Of a stretch of 64,000 bases of DNA, positions 10,471 through 22,182 are shown piece by piece. Both the position numbers and the translations under genes were made by a program. A model generated the notes under the pieces. That model was not told the origin of the DNA. It did no database searches and saw only the letters and a list, made by a program, of their open reading frames with translations. The stretch spans positions 12,783,104 to 12,847,103 of the forward strand of contig NC_044995.1 of assembly GCF_008728515.1 (NCBI RefSeq), given 5' to 3'. Numbering within the stretch: the first letter of the stretch is position 1; every line of letters begins with the position of its first letter. The stretch comes from Papio anubis. Taxonomy: Eukaryota; Chordata; Mammalia; Primates; Cercopithecidae.

Positions 10471-13400
10471 GGGAGGTCTTTGATGCAGGGCTGGGGCATG
10501 CCCTTGGCAGTGGGAGCCATTGGAGATGTGCCGCAGGACTGGGACAGGATGGGGTCGTAGTTGCTGTGCCAGGCACTCTGGAGCCACATGTGCAGAAGGG
10601 CGTGTGGAAGGCCAGGCGATTGCCTATAGGGTAAACTGGGGAGGTTGTGCTGAGGGTGTAGAGTTTTAGGCATTCTGCTGTCCAGTTCTGTGCCTGTCGA
10701 GCAGGACGCAGACTGGACCCTGGGACCAGGTACTTGGGACCTAAGGGAGAAGGATGAGCATAGGTTTGGTTGCGTCTGAGAGGTGTGATTTCTGGGACTG
10801 GAATTGGCAGGCAGGAGATAGAGTGGAGCCTGTTTGCTTGGCCCTGCACATAGATGGCATCAGTCTGGTCACCAGCCTGTTGTCGCTTTGGGCTGGACAC
10901 AGTTTCCAGTAGTCACACCAGAGACATCAATAACACCAGCAGCTCTGATATTCCTCTGGGATAGGAGAAGGAAGGTATAAAGGTATGTGTAGGGAGTATG
11001 GTGAGGAGGGGTTTGGGTCTCATAGGGAAGGATAATGTCAGGGAGATGTGATAGGACCCTGAGATACAGGTCAAGGGCCTGAATATGTCCATCTGTCCAT
11101 GTTTTGGTTGTTTTTTTCTGCCCATCATTGACCCCAAGGTTCAGTTGGACCCATCATTGCGGGGCTTGGTGATGTTTGAGGATGTGGCGGTATATTTCTC
11201 CAGGGAGGAGTGGGGGCTCCTTAATGTGACCCAGAAGGGCCTATACCGGGATGTGATGCTGGAGAACTTTGCACTCGTTAGCTCACTGGGTAAGTCTCTC
11301 ACACTGTCCCTCAGCACACTGACTACCCCCGCATTTTCCCCATGCGAAGTTCTGTCCGTAACGAAGCCAAACCGCAGGAGCTGTTTCTTCCCAGATTCCC
11401 TGTTGTAGGTGTTGTGGGTGGTGGGACTCGGCTGTGTGCTCTTTCTCTGCCTTTCTCTGAGCAATGCTGTTGGCAGGCTCAACACCTCTTGCCCCAGGAG
11501 CCAGTGGAGCAGGTTTTGGGGGTCAGATGTTTCATAGTTTGCCCACCAAATCCCACCAAGCTCTGCCTCTTCCTGGCCAGTGACTCTTGAAGACGTGGCT
11601 TCTCTGTGCTCCGGGTTTTGCCTTCCTACAAAATAAATTTTGCAGGGACCTCCCTGGGCCAGCCTTGACCCATGAATTTTAATCAGAACAGTTTGAGGAA
11701 TATTACCTTTTTTTTTTTTCCCTTTTTTGCGACAAGAGTCTCGCTCTGTTGCCCAGGCTGGAGTGCAGTGGTGCAGTCTTGGCTCACCACTACCTCCGCC
11801 TTCAGGGTTCAAGAGATTCTCCTGCCTGAGCCTCCTGAGTAGCTGGGACTACAGGCTCGTGCCACCATGCCCGGCTAATTTTTGTATTCTTAGTAGAGAT
11901 GGGGTTTCACTGTGTTGGCCAGGCTGGTCTCGAACTCCTGACCTCATGATCTGCCCACCTTGGCCTCCCAAAGTGCTGGGATTACAGGCATGAGCCACCG
12001 CACCCAGCCAATATTGCCATCTTAGTATTAAATCTTTAGGTCAATGAACATGGGATATATTTTCATTTATTTAGCTCTTTTGTTTTTTCAATGTTTTGTA
12101 TTATCAGTGTACAACTGTACTTCTTTTTTTTTTTTTTTTTTTTTTTTTGATGGAGTCCCGCTCTGTTGCCCAAGCTGGAGTGCAGTGGCGCGATCTCAGC
12201 TCACTGCAAGCTCCGCCTCCGGGGTTCATGCCATTCTCCTGCGTCAGCCTCCCAAGTAGCTGGGACTACAGGCGCCTACCGCGCCCCGCTAATTTTTTGT
12301 ATTTTTAGTAGAGACGGGGTTTTGCCATGTTGGCCAGGCTGGTCTTGAACTCCTGACCTCAGGTGATCCACCAGCCTTGGCCTCCCAAAGTGCTGGGATT
12401 ACAGGCGTGAGCCACCATACCTGGCTTGATGCTATTTTAAATGGAATTGTTTTTTTAATTTAATTTTGGACTGTTTGTTGCTAGTTGTAGAAATGTAATC
12501 GGTTTTTGTATACTAATCTTATATCCTGTAGCATTACTAAGTCTGTTTATTAGTTCAAATAGTTTTTTAGTGGATTCCTTCCTATTTCCATATATAAGAT
12601 CATGCCATCTATGAATAGAAATAGTTTTACTTCTTCCTTTGCCTCACTGACCTAGCTAGACCCTCCAGTACTTTATTCAGTAGAAATGGGGAGAGAAGAC
12701 ATCCTTGTTCCCTATCTTGAGGGTGTTCAGTCTTTCACTATTAAGTATAGTGTTAGCTGTTAGTTTTTTGCAGATGCCCATTTCAGGTGAGGAAGTTCCC
12801 TGCTCTTTCTAGTTCATTTAATGTGTTTACTAAGAAAAGTCATGGTCAGGTGCAGTAGCTCATGCCTGTAATTTCAGCACTTTGGAAGGCCAAGGTGGGT
12901 GGATTACCTGAGGTGAGGTCAGGAGTTCAAGACCAACGTAGTCAACATGGTGAAACCCCATCTCTACTAAAAATAAAAAATTAGCCGTGAGAGGTGGCAC
13001 ATGCCTATAATCCCAGCTACTTGGTATCCCGGCCCGCGGGATCGTCGAAGCAGGCCCTGGAGGAGGGAGTGGGAATTTGGGGGACAAGAGACACGAGAAA
13101 TGGAGACAAGACAGTGCTCTGATCAAGTCTCGTTTAATGGCAGTAATGCAGTGCCTTATATACACTTGGAGGGGAAGGGGTTGGGCCAGAGGTGGAGATG
13201 ATCTCATCGCAGAGGGCGTGACCAAGTAGGTATTGGTTTCTCTGGTCGAAGGTCATGTTGCACCTGCGCTGTCAGTTGGTAATTTTCCCGGGCGCGGGAT
13301 GGTGCCTGCGCTACAAAGTAACAATTTTCGCAGCGGCGGGGAAAAACAAGTGAAGAAGAAGCAGGAAGAGCGCCATCTTTTATGAGGTATTGATACAAAA

Positions 13401-16400
13401 GAGAAACAACAAATCTAGGGAGGAGGTAGAAGGTGGAAAGGAATAGAGCTTGGGCGTTTAATCATTAATTATTATTTGCTATGGCCGGGGCGTGCAGCTC
13501 CGGACAACTTGGGAAGCTGAGGCAGGAGAATCGCTTGAATCTGGTAGGTGGAGGTTGCAGTGAGCTAAGATTGTGCCATTGCACTCCAGCCTGGGCAGAA
13601 GAGCAAAATTCCGTCTCAAAAAAAAGAAAAAAGAAAAGAAAGGTCCCTAGATTTTGTCAAATGCTTTTCCAATGTCTAATGAAATAATTGTGTGATTTTT
13701 GTCCTTTCTTCTGTTAACGTGGTGTATTACAATAATTGTCTTGTTTTTTTTGAGACAGAGTCTTGTTCTGTCTCCAGGCTGGAGTGCAGTGGTGCGATCT
13801 CGGCTCACTGCAACCTCCACCTCCAGGGTTCAAGTGATTTTCCTGCCTCAGCCTCCCGAGTAGCTGGGACTATAGGTGCACACCACCATACCCAGCTAAT
13901 TTTTGTATTTTTCATAGAGATGGGGTTTCACCATGTTGGCAAGGATGGTCTCAATCTCTTGACCTTGTGATCTACCCGTCTCGGCCTCCCAACAGTAATT
14001 GATTTTCAAATGTTCAACCTTGCATTACTGGGATAAATTCCCTGTCATGGCTTATAATACTTGTTTTTTTTTTTTTTTTTTTTTTTTTAGACAGAGTCTT
14101 ACTCTGTCACCCAGGCTGCAGTTCAGTGGCACAATCTCGGCTCATTGCAACCTCCACCTCCTGGGTTCAAGTGATTCTCCTGCCTCAGCCTCCCGAGTAG
14201 CTGGGATTACAGGCATGCACCACTATGCCCGGCTAATTTTTTTATTTTTAGTAGAGACGGGGGTTTCACCATATTGGCCAGGGTGGTCTGGAACTCCCGA
14301 CCTCAGGTGATCCACCCACCTCGGCCTCCAAAGTGCTGAGATGACAGGTGTGAGCCACCATGCCCGACCAGTGGTGTAGTTTTCTTATAATGTCTCTGTA
14401 TTGAGTATGAGGGTAATTTTGGCGTCGGTGGATGAGTTGGGAATGTTTCCTTCTCTTCTGTTTTCTGGAAGAGTTTGTTAATTATTGGTGTTAATTCTTA
14501 TTTCAGTATTGTTAGTATTCACCATTGAAGCCATCAGGGCTTGGGGTTATGTGCCTGTTGGGGGGAAAGTTTTTTAATAACAACAAGAAAAACCTCTTTG
14601 TTACACTTTTATTTAGATTTTTTTATTTCTTCTTGAATCAGTTAGTTTTGATAGTTTGTGTCTACTTGGGAATTTGTCCATTTCATCTAAGTTATCTAAT
14701 TTGTTGGCATACATTTTGACATAGTATTTCATTATTTTTAAATTTTTCCATTCCTGTTTGAAGTTGTATTGAGTCTTCTCTCTGTTTCTTGTCACTCTAG
14801 GTAAATGTTTGCCAATTTTGTTGATTTTTTCAAAGAACCAAATTTTGGTTTGTTGATTCTCTTTTTTTAATCTCTGTTTCATTTGTTTCTGCTCTAATAT
14901 TTATTATTTTCCTCCTTTTGCTATCTTTGGGTTTAGTTGTTTTTCTTGTTCCTTGAGATGTAAAGTTAGGTTATTGGTTTGAGATCTTTTAAAATATGGG
15001 TATTTATAGCTATAATGTTCCCACTAAGCACTGCGTTTTCTGCTCCCATAATTTTTTGTTGTGTTTTTTTTTTCTTTTTCTGTTTTCTTTTTTTACTTTT
15101 TCTTTTTGAGATGGAATCTTGTTGCCCAGGCTAGACTGCAATGGCGCAATCTTGGCTCACTGCAATCTCCACCTCCTGGGTTCAAGTGATTCTCCTGCCT
15201 CAGCCTCCCAAGTCGCTGGGATTACAGGCATGTGCTGCCATGCCCGGCTAATTTTTTTGTTTTTGTTTTTGTTTTTGTTTTTTGAGATGGAGTCTTATGC
15301 CGCCCAGGCTGGAGTGCAGTGGTGCAATCTTGGCTCACTGCAACCTCCGCCCACCCAGGTTCAAGCGATTCTTCTGCCTTAGTCTCCCAAATGGCTGGAA
15401 TTATAGGCATGTGCCACTACGCCTAATTTTTTTTTTTTTTTTTGTATAGACGGGGTTTTGCCATGTTAGCCAGGCTGGTCTTGAACTCCTGACCACAGGT
15501 GATCTGCCCACCTCGGCCTACCAAAGTGCTGAGATTACAGGCGTGAGCCACCGCGCCTGGCCTAATTTTGTATTTTTAGTGGAGACGGGGTTTCTCCATG
15601 TTGGTCAGGCTGGTCTTGAACTCCCGACCTTACATAATCCACCCGCCTCGGCCTCCCAAAGTGCTGGGATTACAGGCGTGAGCCACCGCCCGGCCTGTTG
15701 TGTTTTTATTTTCATTCCTCTCAAAGTACTTTGTAATTTTCATGTGATCTTAGCTCATTGTTAGTTTGACCTCCCTGGATTTTTAGGAATGTCTCTTGCT
15801 TTAGAATTCCGATTAAATTTGACTAGAGGTGCCTGTCACCAAATTTCGGTTTCTGTTGTTGTATTTCTAGTTTTAGATGGGGTTTCATCTTGTTGGACAG
15901 AGATAGTCATGATCTCCTGACCTCGTTATTTCACCCGTCCTTGGCCTCCGAAAGTGCTGGGATTAGAGACGTTATTTACTTTGCTTTGTTTGTTTGTTTG
16001 TTTTGAGACAGAGTCTCACTCTGTCGCCCAGGCTGGAGTGCAGTGGCACGATCTTGGCTCACTGCAAACTCTGCCTCCTGGGTTCACATCATTCTCCTGC
16101 CTCAGCCTGCTGAGTAGCTGGGACTACAGGCGCCCGCCACCACGCCTGGGTAATTTTTTTTTTGTATTTTTAGTAGAAACAGGGTTTCACTGTGTTAGCA
16201 AGGATTGTCTCGATCTTCTGACCTTATGATCCACCCGCCTCGGCCTCCCAAAGTGCTGGGATTACAGGCGTGAGCCACTGCACCCGGCCGAGCCTTATTT
16301 TATATCCTAGCAAATGGTATGTTCTGAAGACCGTTCCATGTGCATGTGACAATGTATATCCTGCTGTTGTTGGATGGCATGCTCTGTAGGTGTCTGTTAG

Positions 16401-18463
16401 GGCTAGTTGGTTTTCATTGTTGTTCAAGTCTGCTATGTCCTTGTTCATTTTCTTCTTAGTGGTTCTATTCATTATTGATGGTAGGAAATTACAATCTTTA
16501 CTATTGCTGAACTGTCTGTTTCTTCAGTTATGCTGAGTATCTGCATACACTGTTACTTACCTTGGTGTTGAGGGCAGTGACCATACCTTATTTCCTTCCA
16601 CCTTTCCTGTCTTATCTGGACACTGTGCAGTCTGCCATCTCTGCCATGACTTTCGGGCCCCGCATGTTCTTGCCTGTCTGGCCTGTGTCTCCTCATTGCC
16701 CTTCTCTGTATCTGTGCAGAGCTGTCTATTATTGGCGACTCAGTGGGTGTCTTGAGATGTGCTCATATCCTTAAACAGGTATTTGAACTTCAGCCCATCC
16801 TTAATTTTTACTTAAACACTAGCTGCTACTTTGGAATCACATTTTGCTGGGTCTAGATGCATGCCTCCTCATAATGCTTGACTGTCCCCAGCAGCCAAGG
16901 CCCTGCTGAAACCGTTTGCAGAGGGGTGACTTGGAGACCCCACTTCTCTTCCCTGCACTGCATCCTATCTTGTGCCTTCATCTCAGTTGAGGTTTTCCTT
17001 ATTCTGTAGTCTGGTGGAGCCATGTTCAGCTGGGCCAGGCTTTCCCAGTCCAGACCTTTCCTAGCAACCTTTCAGCAATTCTTTTTTTTTTTTTTGAGAC
17101 GGAGTTTTGCTCTTATTGCCTAGGCTGGAGGGCAGTGGCGCGATCTCAGCTCACCGCAACGTCCGCCTCCGGATTCAAGTGATGCTCCTGCCTCAGCCTC
17201 CCGAGTAGCTGGGATTACAGGCATACGCCACCATGCCTGGCTAATTTTGTATTTTTAGAGGATACGGGGTTTCGTCGTGTTGGTCAGGCTGGTCTTGAAC
17301 TCCTGACCTCAGGTGATCTGCCCAGCTTGGCCTCCCAAAGCACTGGGATTACAGGCGTGAGCCACCGCGCCTGAGCCTTTCAGCAATTCTGTGGAGTCCC
17401 TTTGGGTGTGTCTGACATGCACTGGTGATGAAGGGACCTCCTCCCTCTAGTTCAACTCTTAGTAACAGATTCATCTCTGCTTTCAGATGGTCTATGTAGA
17501 GTGGAGGATGAGAGAGCCCGTCCCGAGCGTCTGAAGAGCTACAGAGTCATCCAGCCCCAGGACACTCATGGTGAGGGGAAACCAAGAAGGCACACTAAGC
17601 ATGGGGCAGCCTTCCCACCTGGTTCCAGTTGTGGGCAACAGCAAGAAGTCCATGTGGCAGAGAAGCTGTTCAAATGCAGTGACTGTGGGAAGGTGTTCTC
17701 AAAGGCCTTCGCCCTCCTTGACCATCTGATAATGCATTCTGAAGACAGACCCTTCAGATGCCCAACAGGCAGAAGTGCTTCCAAGGAGAAGTCAACTCAC
17801 ATTAACCCCCGAAAAATTCGACCTGGAGAAACAGCCCATGTGTGTAATGAGTGTGGGAAGGCCTTCTGTTACCCGTCCAAGTTGAGGAAACACCAGAAGG
17901 TTCACACAGGCATAAAACCTTTTAAGTGTAGTGACTGTGGGAAAACCTTCAACCGCAAAGACGCCCTGGTTCTACACCAGAGGATTCACACTGGAGAAAG
18001 GCCTTATGAGTGCAGCAAATGTGGGAAAACCTTCAGTGTTCTGTCTACCCTCATTCGGCACCGGAAAGTGCACATTGGAGAAAGGCCCTATGAGTGTACA
18101 GAATGTGGGAAGTTATTTAAATACAGTAATAGCTTCATTCTTCACCAGAGAGTTCACACTGGAGAAAGGCCTTTTGAATGCAAGCAATGTGGGAAAGCCT
18201 ACGTGACCCGTTCAGGCCTCTATCAGCACTGGAAAGTCCACACTGGGGAACGGCCCTATGAATGTAGCCTGTGTGGGAAAACCTTCACTACCAGATCCTA
18301 CCGCAATCGGCACCAGCAGTTCCACACTGAAGAGAGGTCTTATGAATGTACAGAGTGTGGGAAAGCCTTCAAACATAGTTCCACCCTCCTTCAGCACAAG
18401 AAAGTCCATACTTCAGAAAGGCCCCAGGGGGACAGGTCACATGGGAAAGTCATTAGCTGCTAG
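10348..18463 (+). CDS. ZNF584: ZNF584 ortholog, KRAB C2H2 zinc-finger protein (3 coding exons seen)
   Basis: Predicted nuclear DNA-binding repressor. Coding exons by splice signals: 10348-10365 (MAGEAE, then GTGAGC donor), 11139-11289 (acceptor CCCCAAG, donor GGTAAGT) and 17487-18463 (acceptor TTTCAG). Phases 0 and 1 join cleanly and give about 381 residues. KRAB-A spans residues 17-55 with the DV (21-22) and MLE (46-48) residues used to bind TRIM28. The last exon has one early intact finger (FKCSDC..), then a degenerate one reading CPTG with its second Cys lost, then seven consecutive intact C2H2 fingers with TGE(R/K)P(Y/F)-type linkers. The C-terminus ends KVISC. Start, KRAB and finger order match the human ZNF584 protein as I remember it (421 aa). 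That protein has about 40 extra residues between KRAB and fingers that I cannot find encoded here. An in-frame finger relic (HVCLACGK) lies past the stop near 18.58 kb. No internal stop or frameshift. Confidence 0.96.
10838..10940 (+). repeat. 103-bp direct repeat, copy 2 (ZNF584 intron 1)
   Basis: Second copy of the island sequence, 1,318 bp downstream, on the other side of exon 1 and about 200 bp before the KRAB exon. Confidence 0.93.
11707..12009 (-). mobile_element. Alu
   Basis: Antisense, full-length, ZNF584 intron 2. Confidence 0.92.
12123..12425 (-). mobile_element. Alu
   Basis: Antisense, full-length, 27-base T-run. Confidence 0.92.
12843..13640 (+). mobile_element. Alu split by the solo LTR
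   Basis: Left part 12843-13024, right part 13507-13640. Joining the text across the LTR restores CAGCTACTTGGGAAGCTGAG. Confidence 0.88.
13025..13506 (-). mobile_element. Solo LTR of a betaretrovirus-like ERV (ERV-K/SERV type)
   Basis: 482-bp insertion inside an intronic Alu, flanked by a perfect 6-bp target duplication ACTTGG (13019-13024 and 13507-13512). In its own (minus) orientation it starts TGTCCGGAGC and ends GGGATA, with a TATA box (TATATAAGG, 13154-13162) and an ATTAAA signal (13133-13138). The size, 6-bp duplication and TGTCCGGAG start recall type-D/SERV or macaque ERV-K LTRs; family naming is from memory. No internal viral genes are present. It is antisense to ZNF584. Confidence 0.85.
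13743..13991 (-). mobile_element. Alu, truncated
   Basis: Stops after TCGGCCTCCC; about 40 bp of its own 5' end missing. Confidence 0.85.
14064..14369 (-). mobile_element. Alu
   Basis: Antisense, full-length, inserted in the L1. Confidence 0.92.
15097..15695 (-). mobile_element. Nested Alu pair
   Basis: Outer Alu 15097-15255 continues at about 15563-15695; an inner antisense Alu with a (GTTTTT)n tail lies between. Confidence 0.88.
15858..15968 (-). mobile_element. Alu fragment
   Basis: Only TTTTAGATGGGGTTTCATC..GTGCTGGGATTA is kept. Confidence 0.75.
15985..16290 (-). mobile_element. Alu
   Basis: Antisense, full-length, (GTTT)n tail. Confidence 0.92.
17083..17376 (-). mobile_element. Alu
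   Basis: Antisense; flanking CTTTCAGCAATTCT repeated on both sides. Lies 110 bp before the finger exon. Confidence 0.92.
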
Positions 18464-18976
18464 CACCGTGTTCATCAGGAAGGGTCTTTTTCCAGAAAGG
18501 AGATTGAGGAGAGTGGCCATGAGAGTGCCATCTGAAAGAAGCTAAACCTTGTACATCCCAACATCCACCCCGGGGAGAGTTCCCATGTGTGCCTGGCGTG
18601 TGGGAAGCTTTCAGGAGCCACACTGCACTCTGACTTGCCTGTGGCTGTTGGGAGTGTCACATCACTGTCAGTTTATCCACCGCCATCCTCCTCTGTCCAC
18701 CCCGTAAGGTCCCTACAGCAAGTGGGACAGGAGACCTTGTGCTCCTTGCTCTAAACAGTAGAGAATCATTAATGGTAGAGCCCAAAACAGACCTCATTCC
18801 CTACCCCTGACTGGTTTAGCTGTGGACATGACCCACCTCTGGCCAGAGGAGCTGAGCTGGTATCTGCTGGGGGCTTCCTGGGAAGGTTTACCACTTTCAT
18901 GGACATGGTTGACATCATACGTGGTATTTGTCATGCTCTAGCATGGACTGTCTCATACTGCTCTGGACTGTGTGGC

Positions 18977-18982
18977 AATAAA
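18977..18982 (+). promoter_or_regulatory. ZNF584: Likely poly(A) signal of ZNF584
   Basis: AATAAA in GGCAATAAAGGC about 0.5 kb after the stop and just before an Alu cluster. It would give a 3' UTR of about 530 bases. Confidence 0.75.
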
Positions 18983-19007
18983 GGCTTTATGGTTTAAGCC
19001 GCTTAAA

Positions 19008-19283
19008 TTTTTTTTTTTAAATATTTTTGAGATGGTCTTATTCTGTTGCCCAGGCTGGAGTGCAATGGTGCGTCATAGCTCACATGACTTAGCCAGACTC
19101 CGGTCTCAAGGATCTTCCTGCTTCAGCCCTCCCACAGGTAGCTGGCACTACAGGTGTGTGCCACATCACACCTGGCTAATTTTTTTTTTTTTTTTAGTGC
19201 AGTTATACATTGCCAATGGTCTGGAACTCTGAGCCTCAAGCTATTCTCCTGCTTTGGCCTCCCAGAAGTCTTGGGAGCCTGCT
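19008..19283 (-). mobile_element. Old Alu (J-like)
   Basis: Diverged antisense dimer just past the ZNF584 poly(A) signal. Confidence 0.7.
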
Positions 19284-19289
19284 CTAGCC

Positions 19290-19569
19290 TGGTTTTTAGA
19301 GACAGGGGTCTCACACTGCCCAGGCTGGGGAGTGCAGTGGCGTGATCTAGCTCATTTGCAGACTTGAACTACTGGACTCAAGTGATCCTCCTGTTTCAGC
19401 ATCTTGAATAGCTAGTTGTACTTGTGTGGCTAACAAGCTGGTAAAGTTTTTACAGAGACAGGATCTTGCTACGTGCCCAGGCTGGTCACGAACTCCTTGC
19501 CTCAAGCAGTTCTCTTGCCTCAGCCTTCCAAAGTGCAGTGCTATAGTTGTGAGCCACTGTGCCTTGCCA
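19290..19569 (-). mobile_element. Old Alu (J-like)
   Basis: TTTTAGAGACAGGGGTCTCA..CTTGAACTACTGGACTCAAG, diverged. Confidence 0.75.
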
Positions 19570-19590
19570 AGTCACTTTGTGTGAGGTTCT

Positions 19591-19885
19591 GGGGCTGGGT
19601 GTGATGGTTCACACCTATCCCAGTACTTTGGGAGGCGAAGCAGACGAGGTCGCGAGGTCAGAGATCAAGACCATCCTGGCTAGCATGGTGGAAGCCCGTC
19701 TCTACTAAAAATACAAACCAAAATTAGGCGGTGTGGTGGCTGAATGCCTGATCCCAGCCGCAGGCTAAGGCAGAAGAATGGCGTGAACCCGGGAGGCGGA
19801 GCTTGCAGTGAGCCAAGATCACACCACTGCACTCCAGCCTGGGCAACACAGTGAGACTCCATCTCAAAAAAAAAAAAAAAAAAAA
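19591..19885 (+). mobile_element. Alu
   Basis: Sense copy with several small deletions. Confidence 0.85.
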
Positions 19886-20796
19886 TGAGATTCTGATCCC
19901 TGTACTTGGAGAAATTGTTGAGAATAGAATCAGGCACTATCACCATAAGTTGAGGGAATGGCTCTTGTGGGGGTGGTCTCTTGAGTTTTTTCTGCCTCAG
20001 TGGGGATGGCAGGATGACAGAAAATAGCTCTAATCAAGGTTGGCCTAATTTGTTTTGGCCCCTGAGTCCTCCAGGGAAAGACTTGTAGCCTGGATGTCAG
20101 GCTTTTTTTTTGTAGGTCCAGAGCTCACCTTGAGGAAGGGAATAGTTGGTGAGAGATCTTCTGTATGTTTATGGACAGAAAAAGTTGCGTTCTTTGTTCC
20201 CAGGGAATGTTCCAGAACTTCCAGCATTAGTCAGAAGGAGCTATTTCCATTTTCAGCTCAGAAGCCATATTCTCCAAAATCTGGAACATGGAGGTAAGTT
20301 CTAGACTGACTGTAAAACCCTTAGGGGCCTGCTGGGTAGAGTAATCTGAGTATAGTAAGTGGGCATAGAAATAGTGAAGCAGTGTGGAGTGAAGTGTCTG
20401 GTAAACAAGAGGGCTTGAGCCAGTTCTAAAGACGCATCCACAAATGTTCCAGCAACTGAGGTTTCATGGAGTGAGGGCACCAGAACTCAGCAATTGCAGA
20501 CCTGTTATTTGTAGCAAGCTCACTGTCAGCAAATAATTTACAGACTTTATGGATTCTCATATACTCTCTGGGCTGTTCTCTTCTCAGGGCCATTATCCTG
20601 AGACTGAAGGATTCTGTAGTCGTGGGATGTGCCTTTTCTGACCTGGCCAGTACTCCCGGTGTCTCTGGATGCTCTGGCCTTTTCCACTGTCAAGTTTTTG
20701 CAGTCACAGCGTCAGGGCTCTCCCTCTAGGGCTCAAGGGAGACAGGTGGGGTAACCAAAGTATGGATCCAGATCTTGGGGTTTATGGGGCCTTTTC
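19886..20796. other. Unassigned intergenic DNA
   Basis: Moderately AT-rich; no finger, KRAB or repeat text recognised. Confidence 0.5.
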
Positions 20797-20952
20797 CAAG
20801 TCTTGCTCTGTCACACAGCCTGGAGTGCAGTGGTGTGATCACGACTCACTGCACCTTTGACTTCTGGGACTCAAGTGATCCTTCTACCTCAGCCTCCTGA
20901 GTAGCAGAGACTACAGGTGCATGCCACCATACCCAGCTAATTAAAAAAAAAA
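20797..20952 (-). mobile_element. Alu, left part
   Basis: GTCTTGCTCTGTCACACAGCC to ACCCAGCTAATT. Confidence 0.8.
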
Positions 20953-20961
20953 ATCGTTTTA

Positions 20962-21256
20962 GGCTGGGCGTGGTGGCCCACGCATGTAATCCTAGCACTT
21001 TGGGAGGCCAAGGTGGGCAGATCACTTTAGGTCAGGAGATCGAAACCAGCCTGGCCAACATGGTGAAACCCTGTCTCTACTAAAAATACAAAAAAATTAA
21101 CAGGGCATGGTGGTGGGCACCTGTAACCCCAGCTACTTGGGAGGCTGAGGCAGGAGAATTGCTTGAACCTGGGAGGCAGAGGTTGCAGTGAGCCAACATT
21201 GCACCACTGCACTCCAGCCTGGGCAACAGAGCAAGAATCTGTCTCAAAAAAAAAAA
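20962..21256 (+). mobile_element. Alu
   Basis: Full-length sense copy. Confidence 0.92.
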
Positions 21257-21264
21257 TTTTTTTT

Positions 21265-21519
21265 GGTCGGGGGGTCAGGATTAGTGGCTTATGCCTGTAA
21301 TGCCGGCACTCTGGGAGACTGAGGTGGGAGGATCGCTTGAGCCGAGAAGTTCATGACAAGCCTGGGCAACACGGCAAGACCCCATCTCTTTTTTTTTTTT
21401 TTTAAGAGATAAGGTTTTGCCATGTGCTCAGGCTGATCTTGAACTCTTGGGCTCAAGTGATCTTCCAGCCTCAGACTCCCAAAGTGCTGGGTTTACAGGT
21501 GTGACACTGTTCCTGGCTT
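21265..21519. mobile_element. Two facing Alu monomers
   Basis: Sense monomer 21265-21388 meets an antisense monomer 21389-21519 at a T-run. Confidence 0.75.
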
Positions 21520-21540
21520 ATACCCAGTTTTTTTGTTGTT

Positions 21541-21844
21541 GTTGTTGTTTTTGTTTTTTTTTTGAGATGGAGTCTCACTCTGTTGCCCAGGCTGGAGTGC
21601 AGTGGCGCGATCTCAGCACACTGCAACCTCTGCCTCCTGGGGTCAAGCGATTCTCCTACCTCAGCCTCCCAAGTAGCTGAGATGATAGGCACCTGCCACC
21701 GTGCCTGGCTAATTTTGGTATTTTTAGTAGAGACGGGATTTCACCATGCTGGCCAGGCTGGTCGCGAACTCCTGACCTTGTGATCTGCCCACCTCAGCCT
21801 CCCAAAGTGCTGGGATTACAGGCGTAAGCCACCACGCCCAGCCT
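21541..21844 (-). mobile_element. Alu
   Basis: Antisense, full-length, (GTT)n tail. Confidence 0.92.
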
Positions 21845-22182
21845 ATATACCCACTCTTAAAGACATACAAGATGCTAAATGTTATTCAGAATGGGCTAGA
21901 AAATGGGTGGTAACTTCCGGGTGTTGCCAAGGCAATGGCAAACTGCCATGGCAATGACGGACCTGTCTTGTGGGGAAGTGCTTTCAGCCTCTTGCTGATT
22001 TCAGCGTCTTCAACCTGCTCTGGAGTAGAGTTCCATCTGCCTCCTCCCTCAGCTTCACAAAAATCCATTGAGGGAGGAATTACCTTCATTTTCCATTGCT
22101 TCCCCACTTCCCCAGCCTGTGCACTCAGACTGGCTGCTGGATAGGATATTGATCACCTTGCTGCCTATGGAAATCTCAGTGC
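21845..22182. other. Unassigned, possible LTR scrap
   Basis: Contains the near-palindromes GTTGCCAAGGCAATGG and CTGCCATGGCAATG at 21925-21958. No gene recognised. Confidence 0.4.

Larger units (their letters stand above)
12427..16560 (-). mobile_element. Antisense L1 in ZNF584 intron 2, in pieces
   Basis: Co-linear antisense L1 ORF2 pieces at 12427-12842, 13643-13742, 13993-14063, 14370-15096, 15696-15857 and 16291-16560 (e.g. ATAAGATCATGCCATCTATG; TTGCATTACTGGGATAAATT; CAGGGCTTGGGGTTATG). Alus and the solo LTR lie between the pieces. Confidence 0.8.

Noticed and set aside
10127..10900. 257-codon antisense open frame over ZNF584 exon 1 and intron 1
   Set aside because: GC-driven, no domain; it overlaps the true exon and the duplicated 103-bp block.
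12123..12149. Long T-runs as transcription terminators
   Set aside because: They are Alu A-tails read on the other strand.
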